NCBI GenBank assembly: GCA_035688305.1
Contig: DASSNC010000111.1
Location: 1-64,000, forward strand
From: 66-474 sp035688305
Lineage (GTDB): Bacteria; Pseudomonadota; Gammaproteobacteria; Xanthomonadales; Rhodanobacteraceae
DNA length: 64,000 nt
Direction of reading: 5' to 3'
The translations under genes were made by a program, and so were the position numbers. Positions 42,252 through 52,100 of the stretch are shown here, piece after piece; the first letter of the stretch is position 1; each line of letters begins with the position of its first letter. The notes under the pieces are model-generated. The model did no database searches and was not told where the DNA came from. It saw only the letters and a program-made list of their open reading frames with translations.

Positions 42252-42809
42252 ATGCAGCTCTACCTCGACCTCCTGCGCGACGTGCTCGAGAACGGCGCCC
42301 GCAAGGACGACCGCACCGGCACCGGAACGCTATCTGTGTTCGGGCGGCAAATCCGCATGGACCTTGCCGCCGGCTTCCCGCTGCTCACCACCAAGAAACT
42401 GCACCTGAAGTCCATCGTGCACGAGTTGCTGTGGTTCCTGCGCGGCGACACCAACATCGCGTACCTGAAGGAACACGGCGTCAGCATCTGGAACGAATGG
42501 GCCGACGCCAGCGGCGACCTCGGCCCCGTGTACGGCAGGCAGTGGCGGGCCTGGCCGACGCCCGACGGACGCAGCATCGACCAGATTTCGCGGGTGGTCG
42601 AACAGATCAGGCAGCGCCCCGATTCGCGCCGCATGCTGGTCAGCGCCTGGAACGTCGGCGAGCTGGACCAGATGGCCCTGATGCCCTGCCACGCCTTGTT
42701 CCAGTTCTACGTCGCGAATGGGAAATTGTCGTGCCAGCTGTACCAACGCTCGGCGGATATCTTTCTTGGCGTGCCGTTCTTTTCAGGCATAGCAATTCTG
42801 AAGGCCTAG
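42252..42809 (+). pseudogene. thyA: thymidylate synthase thyA, 3' end lost at the island junction
   Basis: The first 176 codons encode a standard bacterial thymidylate synthase: NDRTGTGTLS-like start, HELLWFLRGDTNIAYL, DLGPVYGRQWRAWPTPDGR, the catalytic-cysteine motif MPCHALFQFYV and QLYQRSADIFLGVPF. After GVPF (42779) similarity stops abruptly. The frame runs ten codons into foreign sequence to a stop at 42809, giving 185 instead of about 264 residues. The missing third contains the conserved asparagine and the GGDxHxYxNH dUMP/folate region, so the product must be inactive. The break marks the left end of a genomic island. A full-length thyA follows within 104 bases. Confidence 0.93.
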
Positions 42810-42912
42810 GTACTCGTTTCCCTGTAGGCCATATCGCTATTGTCCATGATCCAGGGCGAGCGTGTTGCGCCTCAGGCCTATGTCAGTTATACCGGCCAAC
42901 GAAATTGGGAGT

Positions 42913-43815
42913 ATGAGCGTGCGTCATCCGGAACATCAGTATCTTGATTTGCTTGCGCAGGTTCTGAACCATGGCGACGAACGCCTCGACCGGACCGGCG
43001 TTGGCACTCGCTCGATCTTTGGTGCCATGGTTCGCTTCGACTTATCTGATGGAACTGCTCCCATCCTTACGACCAAACGCGTCTACTGGAAGACCGCCGT
43101 GAAGGAGATGCTCTGGTTCCTGACGGGTGGGACGAATATAAAGCCGCTGCTTCGCGAAAAGGTGCGAATCTGGACTGATTGGCCTTTGGACAAATTTCGC
43201 CGAACTACCGGGCAGAATATTTCACAAGAAGAGTTTGAGCAACGAATTTTAGACGACGATGACTTCGCCGCTCAATGGGGTGATCTCGGGCCGGTGTACG
43301 GCAAGCAGTGGCGTCGGTGGCTGGGATCAGACGGCCGAGAACATGATCAAATTGCAAATTTAATACTTGCGTTACGCGAAAAACCAACAAGCCGGCGCAT
43401 GCTGTTTCACGGCTGGAATGTTGCTGAGCTCGACAAAATGGCGCTCCCTCCTTGTCACATGGTTTATCAATATCATGTGACATCTACGGGTCGCCTTAAC
43501 TGTTTGTTATTTCAGAGATCGGTCGACTTGCTGCTGGGAGCCGCTTTCAATTATGTCGGTGCAACAGCATTGCAACTAATGCTTGCGCAGCAAGCTGGTC
43601 TTAATCCAGGAGAGTTGGTTTGGGTTGGTGGTGACGTTCATTTGTATCTTAATCATCTCGATCAAGCGCGTGAGCAGCTCTCACGTGAGCCCCGCCCGTT
43701 CCCAAAGATCAGGCTCACGCGTCATGCGTCGAGCATCGACGACTATAGGATCGACGACTTCAAAGTCGATGACTACTTGCCGCACCCGCCGATTAAGGCT
43801 GATGTCGCGGTTTAG
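42913..43815 (+). CDS. thyA: complete thymidylate synthase carried by the island
   Basis: ThyA methylates dUMP to dTMP with methylene-tetrahydrofolate. The 300-residue protein is complete: DRTGVGTRSIFG, EMLWFLTGGTNI, DLGPVYGKQWRRWLG, catalytic C181 in PPCHMVYQY, LFQRSVDLLLGAAFNYVG with the conserved asparagine, and GGDVHLYLNHLDQ. It belongs to a different branch from the broken host copy, with an insertion of about 35 residues (DKFRRTTGQNISQEE). Its codon use is much more AT-rich. I chose ATG 42913; ATG 42880 in frame is an alternative. Its end overlaps the probable start of the first recombinase gene by 14 bases. It presumably restores thymidine prototrophy after insertion. Confidence 0.93.
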   Translation: MSVRHPEHQYLDLLAQVLNHGDERLDRTGVGTRSIFGAMVRFDLSDGTAPILTTKRVYWKTAVKEMLWFLTGGTNIKPLLREKVRIWTDWPLDKFRRTTGQNISQEEFEQRILDDDDFAAQWGDLGPVYGKQWRRWLGSDGREHDQIANLILALREKPTSRRMLFHGWNVAELDKMALPPCHMVYQYHVTSTGRLNCLLFQRSVDLLLGAAFNYVGATALQLMLAQQAGLNPGELVWVGGDVHLYLNHLDQAREQLSREPRPFPKIRLTRHASSIDDYRIDDFKVDDYLPHPPIKADVAV

Positions 43816-46492
43816 ATCTGGTTGTGATGGAGGGGCACACTCTCGCAGCGATCGGTGCCCACGGGGTACGTTGAGTGAGCACAGGCTGCGTTCTCTACTC
43901 GATCACGATTGTAAAGACGGACGAATCCTGGCCGATCGTGGCGGCAAAATAAGCCGACGCCACTACGCAGGTCTACTCGGCTGTACTCACAGTGCCCTGG
44001 CGAGGTTCAAGGCTGTGTTCGCGGAGTACGAGCAGCGACTCGGTATAGTGACGGGTCCGATGCAACACTTCTCTGAGATGAGAAAATGGCTCACTAAGTC
44101 ATACGAGTCACGAGAGCTAGGGATTCGCGATAACAAGTTGGACCGAGTTGCATTCATGATGCACTTTGGTCTGCGTGGTGGGACTTTTATGAGACGCCAC
44201 CCACCAATTCGGAAGTTGTTCGAGGAGTTTGATGCTCGCGCGAAACGTGAAAGCTATCTTCCGCTCGAGAGATATAAGGAACTCGAACGAGTAGTGGCCA
44301 TACTTGCCGCTGGGCCTGTCCTCAACAAAGACCGAATGACCATTAATCAGGTCGAGCTCGCGAAAGCAGCCAAGGTTCCTAGGGCCAGACTCGGCAGCAG
44401 GCCTTTTGCAGATGTAGTTGCGGCAAGCCAAGCGACAATCTCGGCTGAAGTCGCTGCAAGTAGAATTGATCCATATGTTCACGGCCGCGTTTTCCCGTTT
44501 AGTGACTTAATAGCACCTTGGTCAGAGCTATTTCTCGAGCGTGTTGGGATTCGATTCAAACATATAGCGGTGGGCCTATCGCCATCAACGGTTAAAGGCC
44601 CTTATCTCCAGCTTGTTCATATGCTTGCCTGGATCGGCAGAAGTGAGAATCCGCACTGTCGAACAGTTGTTGCCGAAGCCAATAAATTTGGCCGAGTGCA
44701 CTCAGTCGATGAATGGGAGGAGGCGTTATTTGTCTACCGTGATCGACTGGTTGCAACGATTGCCGATGGATCAGCGACGGAAAGTTCCGTTGACGGTGCG
44801 ATTTCTGCACTGCGTATCGTGCTCAACGCTCTGTCTTCGGCGCAGGTCGTGCCACCTGTTGCGATAACCTTACCAGGCATTAAGCACGTCAGGCGTCGAA
44901 GCGGCCACCTGAGGAGCGTTGCGGAGGCGAGCCTCACTGACGCGGGGCAAGAAGCCGATTACGTTGCATTCGCACGAGATCGCTTCCTCGATGCGTGCAA
45001 GGGTTCGGGCACCGACATGGGGATGGGCGACACGGACGACTTCATCAACGGGTTAACCGTTGAGATTAGCGTCTCTCATGATTTGTCTAGCGATCCTGTT
45101 GAGGCGATTCGCCTTGTGCTGGAGCGGCGCCTCCGTGCTCTTCACAGCCATGCAGCGGCGATCGTTGATAGTGCTGTGAAGGCCAGACAGCGAGGTCACG
45201 AACTGCTCTTGCGCTCTCAAATCGACGGGGCGGCATTCGAAGCCGGCTACCTTGCGTCTACTGGCAATCCGTACAAATTAAGGCAACTTGTCCGAGAGTT
45301 TTTCCCAAATCCGGCTGATTCCACAAAAGCCAAGACTGAACAAGGCGTTGCGAATCTGCTAGCGCTGATCCAACAGCGGTGTGGGGGAGTCCCACCGGTG
45401 GGCAACAAAAACAATAGTCTTGGTTACGGGCAGTTCTTTGCCAAACGCTATCTCGCCTATGGTGGACTAGCAACTATCGGTAGATTGCTGAATCCGGATT
45501 CGGATACTGTTGGCGCAGTCCTTACTCTGTATCTCATCGAAAGCGGGGCGAACGTAAGCGTAGGTCGTACGCTCGATCGGGAATGCATGGAAGCCAGTGA
45601 CCTAAGCAAATATTGCCGCATCACCGGTTACAAGGCCCGAGCTAAGGGAAAACCCATCATAGTTGACTTGCCAGAACGCTCGCCGGCTGTGGAGGCAATT
45701 AAATGGTTCTTATCGAGCAGCGAAGAACTGAAAGCCGCTGCGGGACGTGACAGCGATCGACTATTTCTAATGCGGATTGGCGGTCGCGTACAACTGATGA
45801 CACCGCATTGGTACAACAATTGGTTCAAATCATTCGCGGGGTCAGTGCCAGAGCTGCAGGGCGTAAAACTGCTCCCGAGCATGATTCGGCCATCTGTACT
45901 CCTACACGCTTCGCTCGGAAACGAAGGCCGACTCGCGGTGGGAATGGCTATCGGCCAACACGGACTCGCCGTGACTCAAGGCTATCAGCAGAAGTGGCCC
46001 ACCAGGCTGTTGTATGACGAAAATATCCGGCGCTTTCAAAAAGCATTCGAAACCCTGGTCCTTTCCGGTGCGGAGGATGTGGCGTTGAAACTTGGCATTA
46101 CGGTGGAACAGTTCACTGCACGGTTGGGAGAGTTGCGCGCCACTGGGCTCGGCACCTTCTGTAGGGATCAGCGGGGGCGCTCCAGTGAGCCCGGTAAAAA
46201 ATGCTCCACGCTCGACTGCTGGAACGACTGCCCGCATATGCTTATTGTGGCTGAGGTAGAGGCAATCGCTGCACTTCAACTCTGGCAAAGGTCGCTACGG
46301 GCTGCGCGCCCAGATTGGGAACGCGACCAGCCTGAGCGTTGGGATCGGGTGTGGCTTCCTTGGCTCTGCCTCACAGATGTCGTCGAGGAAAAGATGGTGC
46401 GCGGTCCTATGATCAAGATTTGGAATGCGGCAATGCGCCGAGCATCTGAGATCTCCGCGAAATCCGACTACGTACCGCCTCACCCTTGGTAA
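43802..46492 (+). CDS. large tyrosine-recombinase-like protein (first of trio)
   Basis: The 896-residue protein is probably a DNA recombinase of the island. Towards the C-terminus a degenerate tyrosine-recombinase pattern appears: R696 in SMIRPSVLL, H720 in IGQHG and Y728 as the likely nucleophile in VTQGYQQKW. The first arginine of the usual tetrad is not obvious. A cysteine cluster (CSTLDCWNDCPH) near residue 800 suggests a zinc site. The long N-terminal part includes a helix-turn-helix-like DNA-binding segment (GKISRRHYAGLLGCTHSALARFK). I prefer ATG 43802, which overlaps thyA; an in-frame TTG at 43871 is an alternative. The next gene begins four bases after its stop. Tn554 TnpA/TnpB and the gamma-mobile-trio proteins are the known analogues, but exact family is unresolved. 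Confidence 0.75.
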   Translation: MSRFRSGCDGGAHSRSDRCPRGTLSEHRLRSLLDHDCKDGRILADRGGKISRRHYAGLLGCTHSALARFKAVFAEYEQRLGIVTGPMQHFSEMRKWLTKSYESRELGIRDNKLDRVAFMMHFGLRGGTFMRRHPPIRKLFEEFDARAKRESYLPLERYKELERVVAILAAGPVLNKDRMTINQVELAKAAKVPRARLGSRPFADVVAASQATISAEVAASRIDPYVHGRVFPFSDLIAPWSELFLERVGIRFKHIAVGLSPSTVKGPYLQLVHMLAWIGRSENPHCRTVVAEANKFGRVHSVDEWEEALFVYRDRLVATIADGSATESSVDGAISALRIVLNALSSAQVVPPVAITLPGIKHVRRRSGHLRSVAEASLTDAGQEADYVAFARDRFLDACKGSGTDMGMGDTDDFINGLTVEISVSHDLSSDPVEAIRLVLERRLRALHSHAAAIVDSAVKARQRGHELLLRSQIDGAAFEAGYLASTGNPYKLRQLVREFFPNPADSTKAKTEQGVANLLALIQQRCGGVPPVGNKNNSLGYGQFFAKRYLAYGGLATIGRLLNPDSDTVGAVLTLYLIESGANVSVGRTLDRECMEASDLSKYCRITGYKARAKGKPIIVDLPERSPAVEAIKWFLSSSEELKAAAGRDSDRLFLMRIGGRVQLMTPHWYNNWFKSFAGSVPELQGVKLLPSMIRPSVLLHASLGNEGRLAVGMAIGQHGLAVTQGYQQKWPTRLLYDENIRRFQKAFETLVLSGAEDVALKLGITVEQFTARLGELRATGLGTFCRDQRGRSSEPGKKCSTLDCWNDCPHMLIVAEVEAIAALQLWQRSLRAARPDWERDQPERWDRVWLPWLCLTDVVEEKMVRGPMIKIWNAAMRRASEISAKSDYVPPHPW

Positions 46493-46496
46493 TTGT

Positions 46497-48551
46497 ATGA
46501 CTAAGGACGCCGCACTTACTCATCCGAGCGTCATACCAGTTCCGCTTGACATGGATGATCGACGCCGTGCGTCATGGCTGCTGAACAAGTACACCGACTC
46601 GATTTGGGTAGTTACCGACACACATGATCGTGGTCAGAGGAATGCGATCCAGTTTCAGTTTAGGCTGGCTGACGGGAGGTCTCTGATAAACGCCGATAGG
46701 CTGTACGCGACGGTTAAAGAATATGCTTGGTGGGTGCGGGACTCCAGATACAGCCGCATTGACGACGCATCCACACACGCGACGATGGTGCGCAACTTGA
46801 TGAATTTCGCACACGCGCTAAGCCTACGCAACATCTGGTCGTTTGCCCATTTGCAACCGTACGACCTGGAGCAACTGATAGAGGACTGCCGCTTTGGTAC
46901 CGATGCTCTAATCCACGCTTCGGAACGAGTTGAAGCACATCTACGAAAATTGGAAGAAGCGAACAAAAGCGAGCCCAGGCCGTATGGAGGGCTTCCCCCG
47001 TATGTCAATCCAGCCACCGGTAGGCGCACTGGCTTCGTCTCTTCAGGCCAGATTCTGGCGGCGTGTAACCTGCCCACTAGCGCGCGCACGTTGCGACGTG
47101 TCGGTGAGCTGATTGCGCGAGCTGCTGCGGCAAATGGTCTACGGATAAGGCGGCCGCTTCGCAACTTTGCCGGCGATCTTGACCAGTTGCCTAATGTGAC
47201 AGTCCAAGCTTTACATCGGTCGTTAGATCCGCTCGAGCAACTTTATGCCATGCGGCGCAAGATCTTGGCTGAGTCCATCGGGTTTAGACCATTTCCATGC
47301 GGCGCTGCACGAGTTGCGGCTGCCAAGGGGGTGGGTGCTGCGCGTACCCCCATTCCGCCACCGATGCTCGTGCTTCATCTTTTTGAGCAATCCGCGCGCT
47401 GTATCTCCGACTACGATGAAAAGCTGAAACCCAGTCAGATGGAGCGAAGCGACGTATTCCGAATGGCATCTGCGTGCTGGATCGTTATCGCCGGGTTTAC
47501 CGCTCGTCGCGATGAGGAGATCGACGATTTGCGCCATGGGTGCCTTCGAGGAGATGAGCAAGCCGGTTGGTGGCTCCATGTGTACATTGAAAAGACTTTG
47601 CAGCGTAAGGAATGGATCCCGGTGCCAAGACTTGTAGCAAGGGCGGTCGAAATAATGTCGGCCATCAGTGCGACTGCACGGCAGGAAGCAGGCGGCGATC
47701 AGCTGTTCCAGTGGCTACATCCGGACAGCAGAAGAACGGTTCGGATCGATGTTGGCCGCCAACTAGATGAATTCGCCGAGGCGGTGCACGTCCCACTGCA
47801 TCGTTCGCCTGACGGGTCAGTCGCTGCTTGGCACTGGCATCCCCATCAGTTTCGGCGGTTCTTTGCCGTTTTGTACTTTTACCGCTTCGAGGGTGCAACG
47901 ATCGAGGCTTTGTCGCACCATCTCCGACACTTCAGTTTGGAGATGACAAAGCGCTACGTGACTCAGGACCCGGAGGTTGCTGCTCTTTGGCGTGATGTCG
48001 AATGGGGCTACTTGGGTGAGGTTGCACGATCCATTGTCGCGGGCGAGCGTTCTGTCTCTGGTGCCGCCGGTGAGCGATTGAAAAAGGTCGCACACCGTCT
48101 TATTGACATGTTTCGGCGCAAGCTGCTGATCATCTCACCAGAACGCGTTGGCGCCAGCGTCGCACTGATTATGCGGCGCCAAGGAATGGTGCTGACGCCT
48201 AAGCCTTGGGTTATCTGCTCCTGCCCAAGAACGCGTGACGCTGCGATACTTGCAGCATGCCGCCGCGAACAACCTGTTGATGTAGCGGCGGTGGGCCCCG
48301 ACTTTGCGCATGCTGGTCCTTTAGTTTGCTCTTCATGTCCCCACGCCATAACGCAAAGGGATCGGTGTAGTGCCATCGATGCCGAAGTCAAACATCTGGA
48401 GGCCGCTGCCGTGTCTCAACCTCGCACTAACACTCTGCTTGGAGCGCTCGAGGAAGCCCGGGTAATCGAGCTGCGCCGCGTTCGGGAAACGCAGTACGAA
48501 CACGCAAGCGCTGTCAGGTGGGCGACTCAGGAAATGGAGGGAAATGGATGA
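46497..48551 (+). CDS. tyrosine recombinase (second of trio)
   Basis: The 684-residue protein has a complete tyrosine-recombinase catalytic set: arginine R337/R338 in FTARRDEEIDDL, H450 and R453 in HPHQFRRFF, H478 in HHLRHFSLEM and nucleophile Y487 in KRYV, nine residues after H478 as in XerD. After the catalytic domain comes a roughly 190-residue extension with cysteines (ICSCPRTRDAAILAACR, LVCSSCPHAITQRDRCSAI) that may bind zinc. ATG 46497 lies four bases after the previous stop; its own stop overlaps the next start by four bases (ATGA), so the three genes should be co-translated. Both recombinases probably act together on the thyA target. Confidence 0.88.
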   Translation: MTKDAALTHPSVIPVPLDMDDRRRASWLLNKYTDSIWVVTDTHDRGQRNAIQFQFRLADGRSLINADRLYATVKEYAWWVRDSRYSRIDDASTHATMVRNLMNFAHALSLRNIWSFAHLQPYDLEQLIEDCRFGTDALIHASERVEAHLRKLEEANKSEPRPYGGLPPYVNPATGRRTGFVSSGQILAACNLPTSARTLRRVGELIARAAAANGLRIRRPLRNFAGDLDQLPNVTVQALHRSLDPLEQLYAMRRKILAESIGFRPFPCGAARVAAAKGVGAARTPIPPPMLVLHLFEQSARCISDYDEKLKPSQMERSDVFRMASACWIVIAGFTARRDEEIDDLRHGCLRGDEQAGWWLHVYIEKTLQRKEWIPVPRLVARAVEIMSAISATARQEAGGDQLFQWLHPDSRRTVRIDVGRQLDEFAEAVHVPLHRSPDGSVAAWHWHPHQFRRFFAVLYFYRFEGATIEALSHHLRHFSLEMTKRYVTQDPEVAALWRDVEWGYLGEVARSIVAGERSVSGAAGERLKKVAHRLIDMFRRKLLIISPERVGASVALIMRRQGMVLTPKPWVICSCPRTRDAAILAACRREQPVDVAAVGPDFAHAGPLVCSSCPHAITQRDRCSAIDAEVKHLEAAAVSQPRTNTLLGALEEARVIELRRVRETQYEHASAVRWATQEMEGNG

Positions 48552-49093
48552 GGTCCCCACGGACAACCTTGCTCGACAGAGGTCGGGGTGCCAAGCCCCA
48601 AACAGTCGAACAACGGATTGAAAGACGCCTCGAAGTCCTGCGGGAATGGCTCCGTAGTGGTGTCCCGGTGGGCAGATCCATTCCTAAGAATCTGAAAGCA
48701 GTACGCATATGGGAAGAAGCCGAACTCCGTATACAACCCATCGCATCGCCGAATGAATTCACGACGACGCATCGGTTGCACGGCCCTCTTATACGTGACA
48801 TTGCCGGAATTCTCACTGAGCTGAAGAAGCGCTACAAGCAACCAGCAAGAGCCCAGCCAAAAGCATCAACATCAGTAGAGAAATTCGATCGCAAGGCGTT
48901 CGAAAGGCAACTTGAGGCAGTGGTGTCGCAATGGCACTCAGAGCGCGATCAGCGATTGAGTCAAGAAAGGCGCGCCGATGCGGCTGAAGCCCGCAATGTA
49001 TTGTTGCTTGAGGAGAGCGCAAAAAAGGATGTTCTTATCGCCGATCTTCGGCGACAAGTCGCAGTGCATAAAGGTTTGAGGGTAGTGAAGTGA
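48548..49093 (+). CDS. small coiled-coil protein (third of recombinase trio)
   Basis: The 181-residue protein has a basic N-terminus (QRIERRLEVLREWLRSGVPVG) and a C-terminal charged helix (about residues 110-175) that should form a coiled coil. ATG 48548 overlaps the stop of the second recombinase gene. Size, position and coiled-coil form are those of Tn554 TnpC or the small protein of gamma-mobile-trio modules, which assist or orient recombination; that role is inferred. It has no catalytic motif. It ends 54 bases before the convergent STAND gene. Confidence 0.8.
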   Translation: MRSPRTTLLDRGRGAKPQTVEQRIERRLEVLREWLRSGVPVGRSIPKNLKAVRIWEEAELRIQPIASPNEFTTTHRLHGPLIRDIAGILTELKKRYKQPARAQPKASTSVEKFDRKAFERQLEAVVSQWHSERDQRLSQERRADAAEARNVLLLEESAKKDVLIADLRRQVAVHKGLRVVK

Positions 49094-49146
49094 GGCTTGA
49101 TGCCGGCAATGCATACGACATCGGCAGAATTCGGACAGACAATGCA

Positions 49147-52100
49147 TTATGGAGAGTCTGACGGCCTGATCGCGAATCGCACCTTCTCTTCATGGCTTGC
49201 ATTCTTGGATCGACGTGCCGTCGCAGCAGTAAATTCTCGGACCCCAATAAGCGCCTCCAGTTGAGTCCGGCCGGTTGCGTTCAAAACGATGGCCGCCCCT
49301 TCTCCCCAGAGGCAATCGCCGTGCGTTTGGCCATCAGGCGCTCCGTCTCGCCAGCAATAGGCAGTTGCTACGATCGCCCCGGTGGTGTCTGCCCACGTAG
49401 AGGAGCCGTCATCTGCAATTCGCCAGTTGAGGCTCGCGGTAAGGGAGGGATCGAGAGTCAGCTCGAAGTTAGGAAGCGACCCCAAACCCTCACGTTCGAC
49501 GCGGCAAACAGGGATCCACGCTCTGGTTTCAGGTCCGCCGTTAAGTCCCGCGGGCGCTGAAACGGGTAGGCCATCATACAGAAAGCGAGGATCGATACGA
49601 GCAGGAAGTCTCGTTCCGAATAAGCGCATCCGTGTCCATTCATAGGTAGTGAAAGCGTCTCTTCCGTGAAAATGAGACACCCCCGCGAGGATTGTGTCTG
49701 GGCCGAGATCCACATCACTCAAGTCCTCTTCCACCGCCGCCAGCCAGTCTTCCTCGTCCACCCTGAATCCGGGCATCGTCGGTCGGTGGACAAATTCGGG
49801 CCTAATATCCATCTTAGTCCGCAGTGGGACTTGGGACTCGCCGAGGGCCCAAACCAATTGATCGATCTCGTCGGCACTGATTCGGCCTGCCCGTTCTAGT
49901 TCTCCGGCGATCCGTCGTAGGGCCCTTAGCGCCCCGACCACATGGGGGTATCGAAACGTCAATCGGAAGCCTAGTTTTGACATCTCCCGCTCTAATCCAT
50001 CGAGACCTGGCTGCCCGAACGCCTCTAATCCACCCCAACTTTCGATCAGATCTTGGACTCTGCGCCGAATGTGACCCGTCGAAACACCAGCGGCCTCGGC
50101 AAGCCGGCTGACGAGATGATCGACGGGAGCGCTCCAAGCCGCGACATCCGATACAGCGGGCGGCCCGAAAGGTCGTCGGCGAAGAGAGTTAGCCCTAACG
50201 ACCGGTTGTAGGGGCGGGAGAGCCAAACTGTAGAAAACTGGGGTCGGAGCGACTTGGCGCCCGACATCCAATCCCCACTTCATGGTCAATGCTTTCGCAA
50301 GCGAACGCACTACGATGTCGTCGTGATCAACAAGCGCAACAACGCGGGTCTCCAGCACCCCCCGGAGTTTCGTTCTACCCCACGCGCGGGCGAGACGAAG
50401 GCCCTCAATCACCTCTTCCGCGGCACCCGAAAGCATTGATTCGATCAGTGTCGTTAGCGCATCTTCATCGATGTCTGCCAAGGCGGAAAGGCCTCGTTCC
50501 GCGTGCCATCTGAGTTCGGGAATGGGAAGCGCTAAAAGTTGGTGAAATAGCTTCGCAGTTAAAGCTGAGTCTGTATCAACATCGATCATCTCGATGTCTT
50601 TACCAAGTCGGTAGTCGCGTGTGCAAGGCAATTGCTCCTCCACTGACTCCCACATTGCCTGCCAATTCGGGGCAGTCGTGAGCACCGGCCAGATGTCATC
50701 GATATCCCACAGAAGCGAGTTAGTCATCTCTTCTCCAGCTGCCAGCGCCGATGCGAAGTTCGCGTAAGCATCTGCGTGGACAGCGGCCCCATCCAACTTC
50801 AATCGGGCCTGGAAGTAACGTCGACGACCACCGCCCATCGTCCAGGACCAGCTTGCACTACGATCCTCAGCAATCACATAACCGTTGACCAGGCGAGCAG
50901 CCACATCGTTGCGGCCAACGGCCAATGCTCTATCCACCAAGCTGAATCGAGCGCGGTTATCCTGGCTTATGCGGGCATGTCGATCGAACAAAGCAAGCGC
51001 TACATCAATATCGGCCGTTGGAATCAGCCTGATGAATGCCTTCGTCGCGTCATAGTCAACGGATCCGTCTGTCGCCACTTCGTCGAGCCGAGCCGTGAGG
51101 CTCGTTATGTCGGCAACATCGTCATAACGTGTTGGAGAGTCTCCGCCGCTTCTGCGCAGCGTCGGCTCGCCGGCGAGCCTTGCCATGCCCGCGCGGATGC
51201 CTCCTGAAGGCACTCCACGCTTCTCAACCTCTAGCGCCAGTGTGTCGAGAAGCGAATGCCTGACGTCCATCTGCGAATGGATCTCGATATTCATTTGCAG
51301 AATATTGGCTATAACATCGACTTCCGCAGGTGCCGCGACGCCCATGGCTTCGCGAATGAACCACCCTTCTGACTCACTGCGGTAATACGCTGCCCTATGG
51401 AAGGGCAGGCAGAGCGAAACCCAGGTCTCGACACAAGCCCTGAGGCGCCGTGGATCTCGCTTGACCAAGCCGATCATCAAGGCATCCACGACGTCCGGTA
51501 ATTCAATCAGATCGGCGTTGTTGAGAGCCAGTGCCGTGCTGATGCCAAGCTTCGCGTTATCCAACATCGCCTCTACGATGATCTCGTGAGCGATTCGGCC
51601 AGCTGCGTCTCTACCTTCTGTTAGCGTCATGCCGACGGCTTGCCGAGCAAGCGTGCGTACACGCGCGAATCGCCCGACCGGATCGATACGATTAGCCTCG
51701 CGCAGGAGTGCTATCCAGAAGGCATACTGCGGATCCTTTTTCGCTTGAACGGCATAACCGAGTGTTTCAGCTCTGCCTTCCGCTAACAACGCTCGTGCAC
51801 GATCTTTGCGTCCGATTTGCGCGAATGCAACAGCCAAGCGAGCTGTACTCGAAAGAAACTCGCTCGGAGTATTCTCGTCCCGACGTTCCAGCAATCCGCT
51901 TAAGCGCCGCTCCGCATCATCGACATTCCCACCTAACTGTGCCATCGTGCAGGCGATCACACTCTCGAGGGGGACGAAGCGATTTCGTTCTGTCGGGCTA
52001 TCGGCAAGGACTTGATCGATCTCATTTACTGCCATTGCGAACTCATTCAGTCCCAATCTAGCTGCCGACTCCAAAAGGGACCGCACCACCTCCGATGCCG

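Noticed and set aside
42780..42912. A tRNA gene as the integration site.
   Set aside because: No cloverleaf or tRNA end sequence is visible here. The break lies inside thyA coding sequence.
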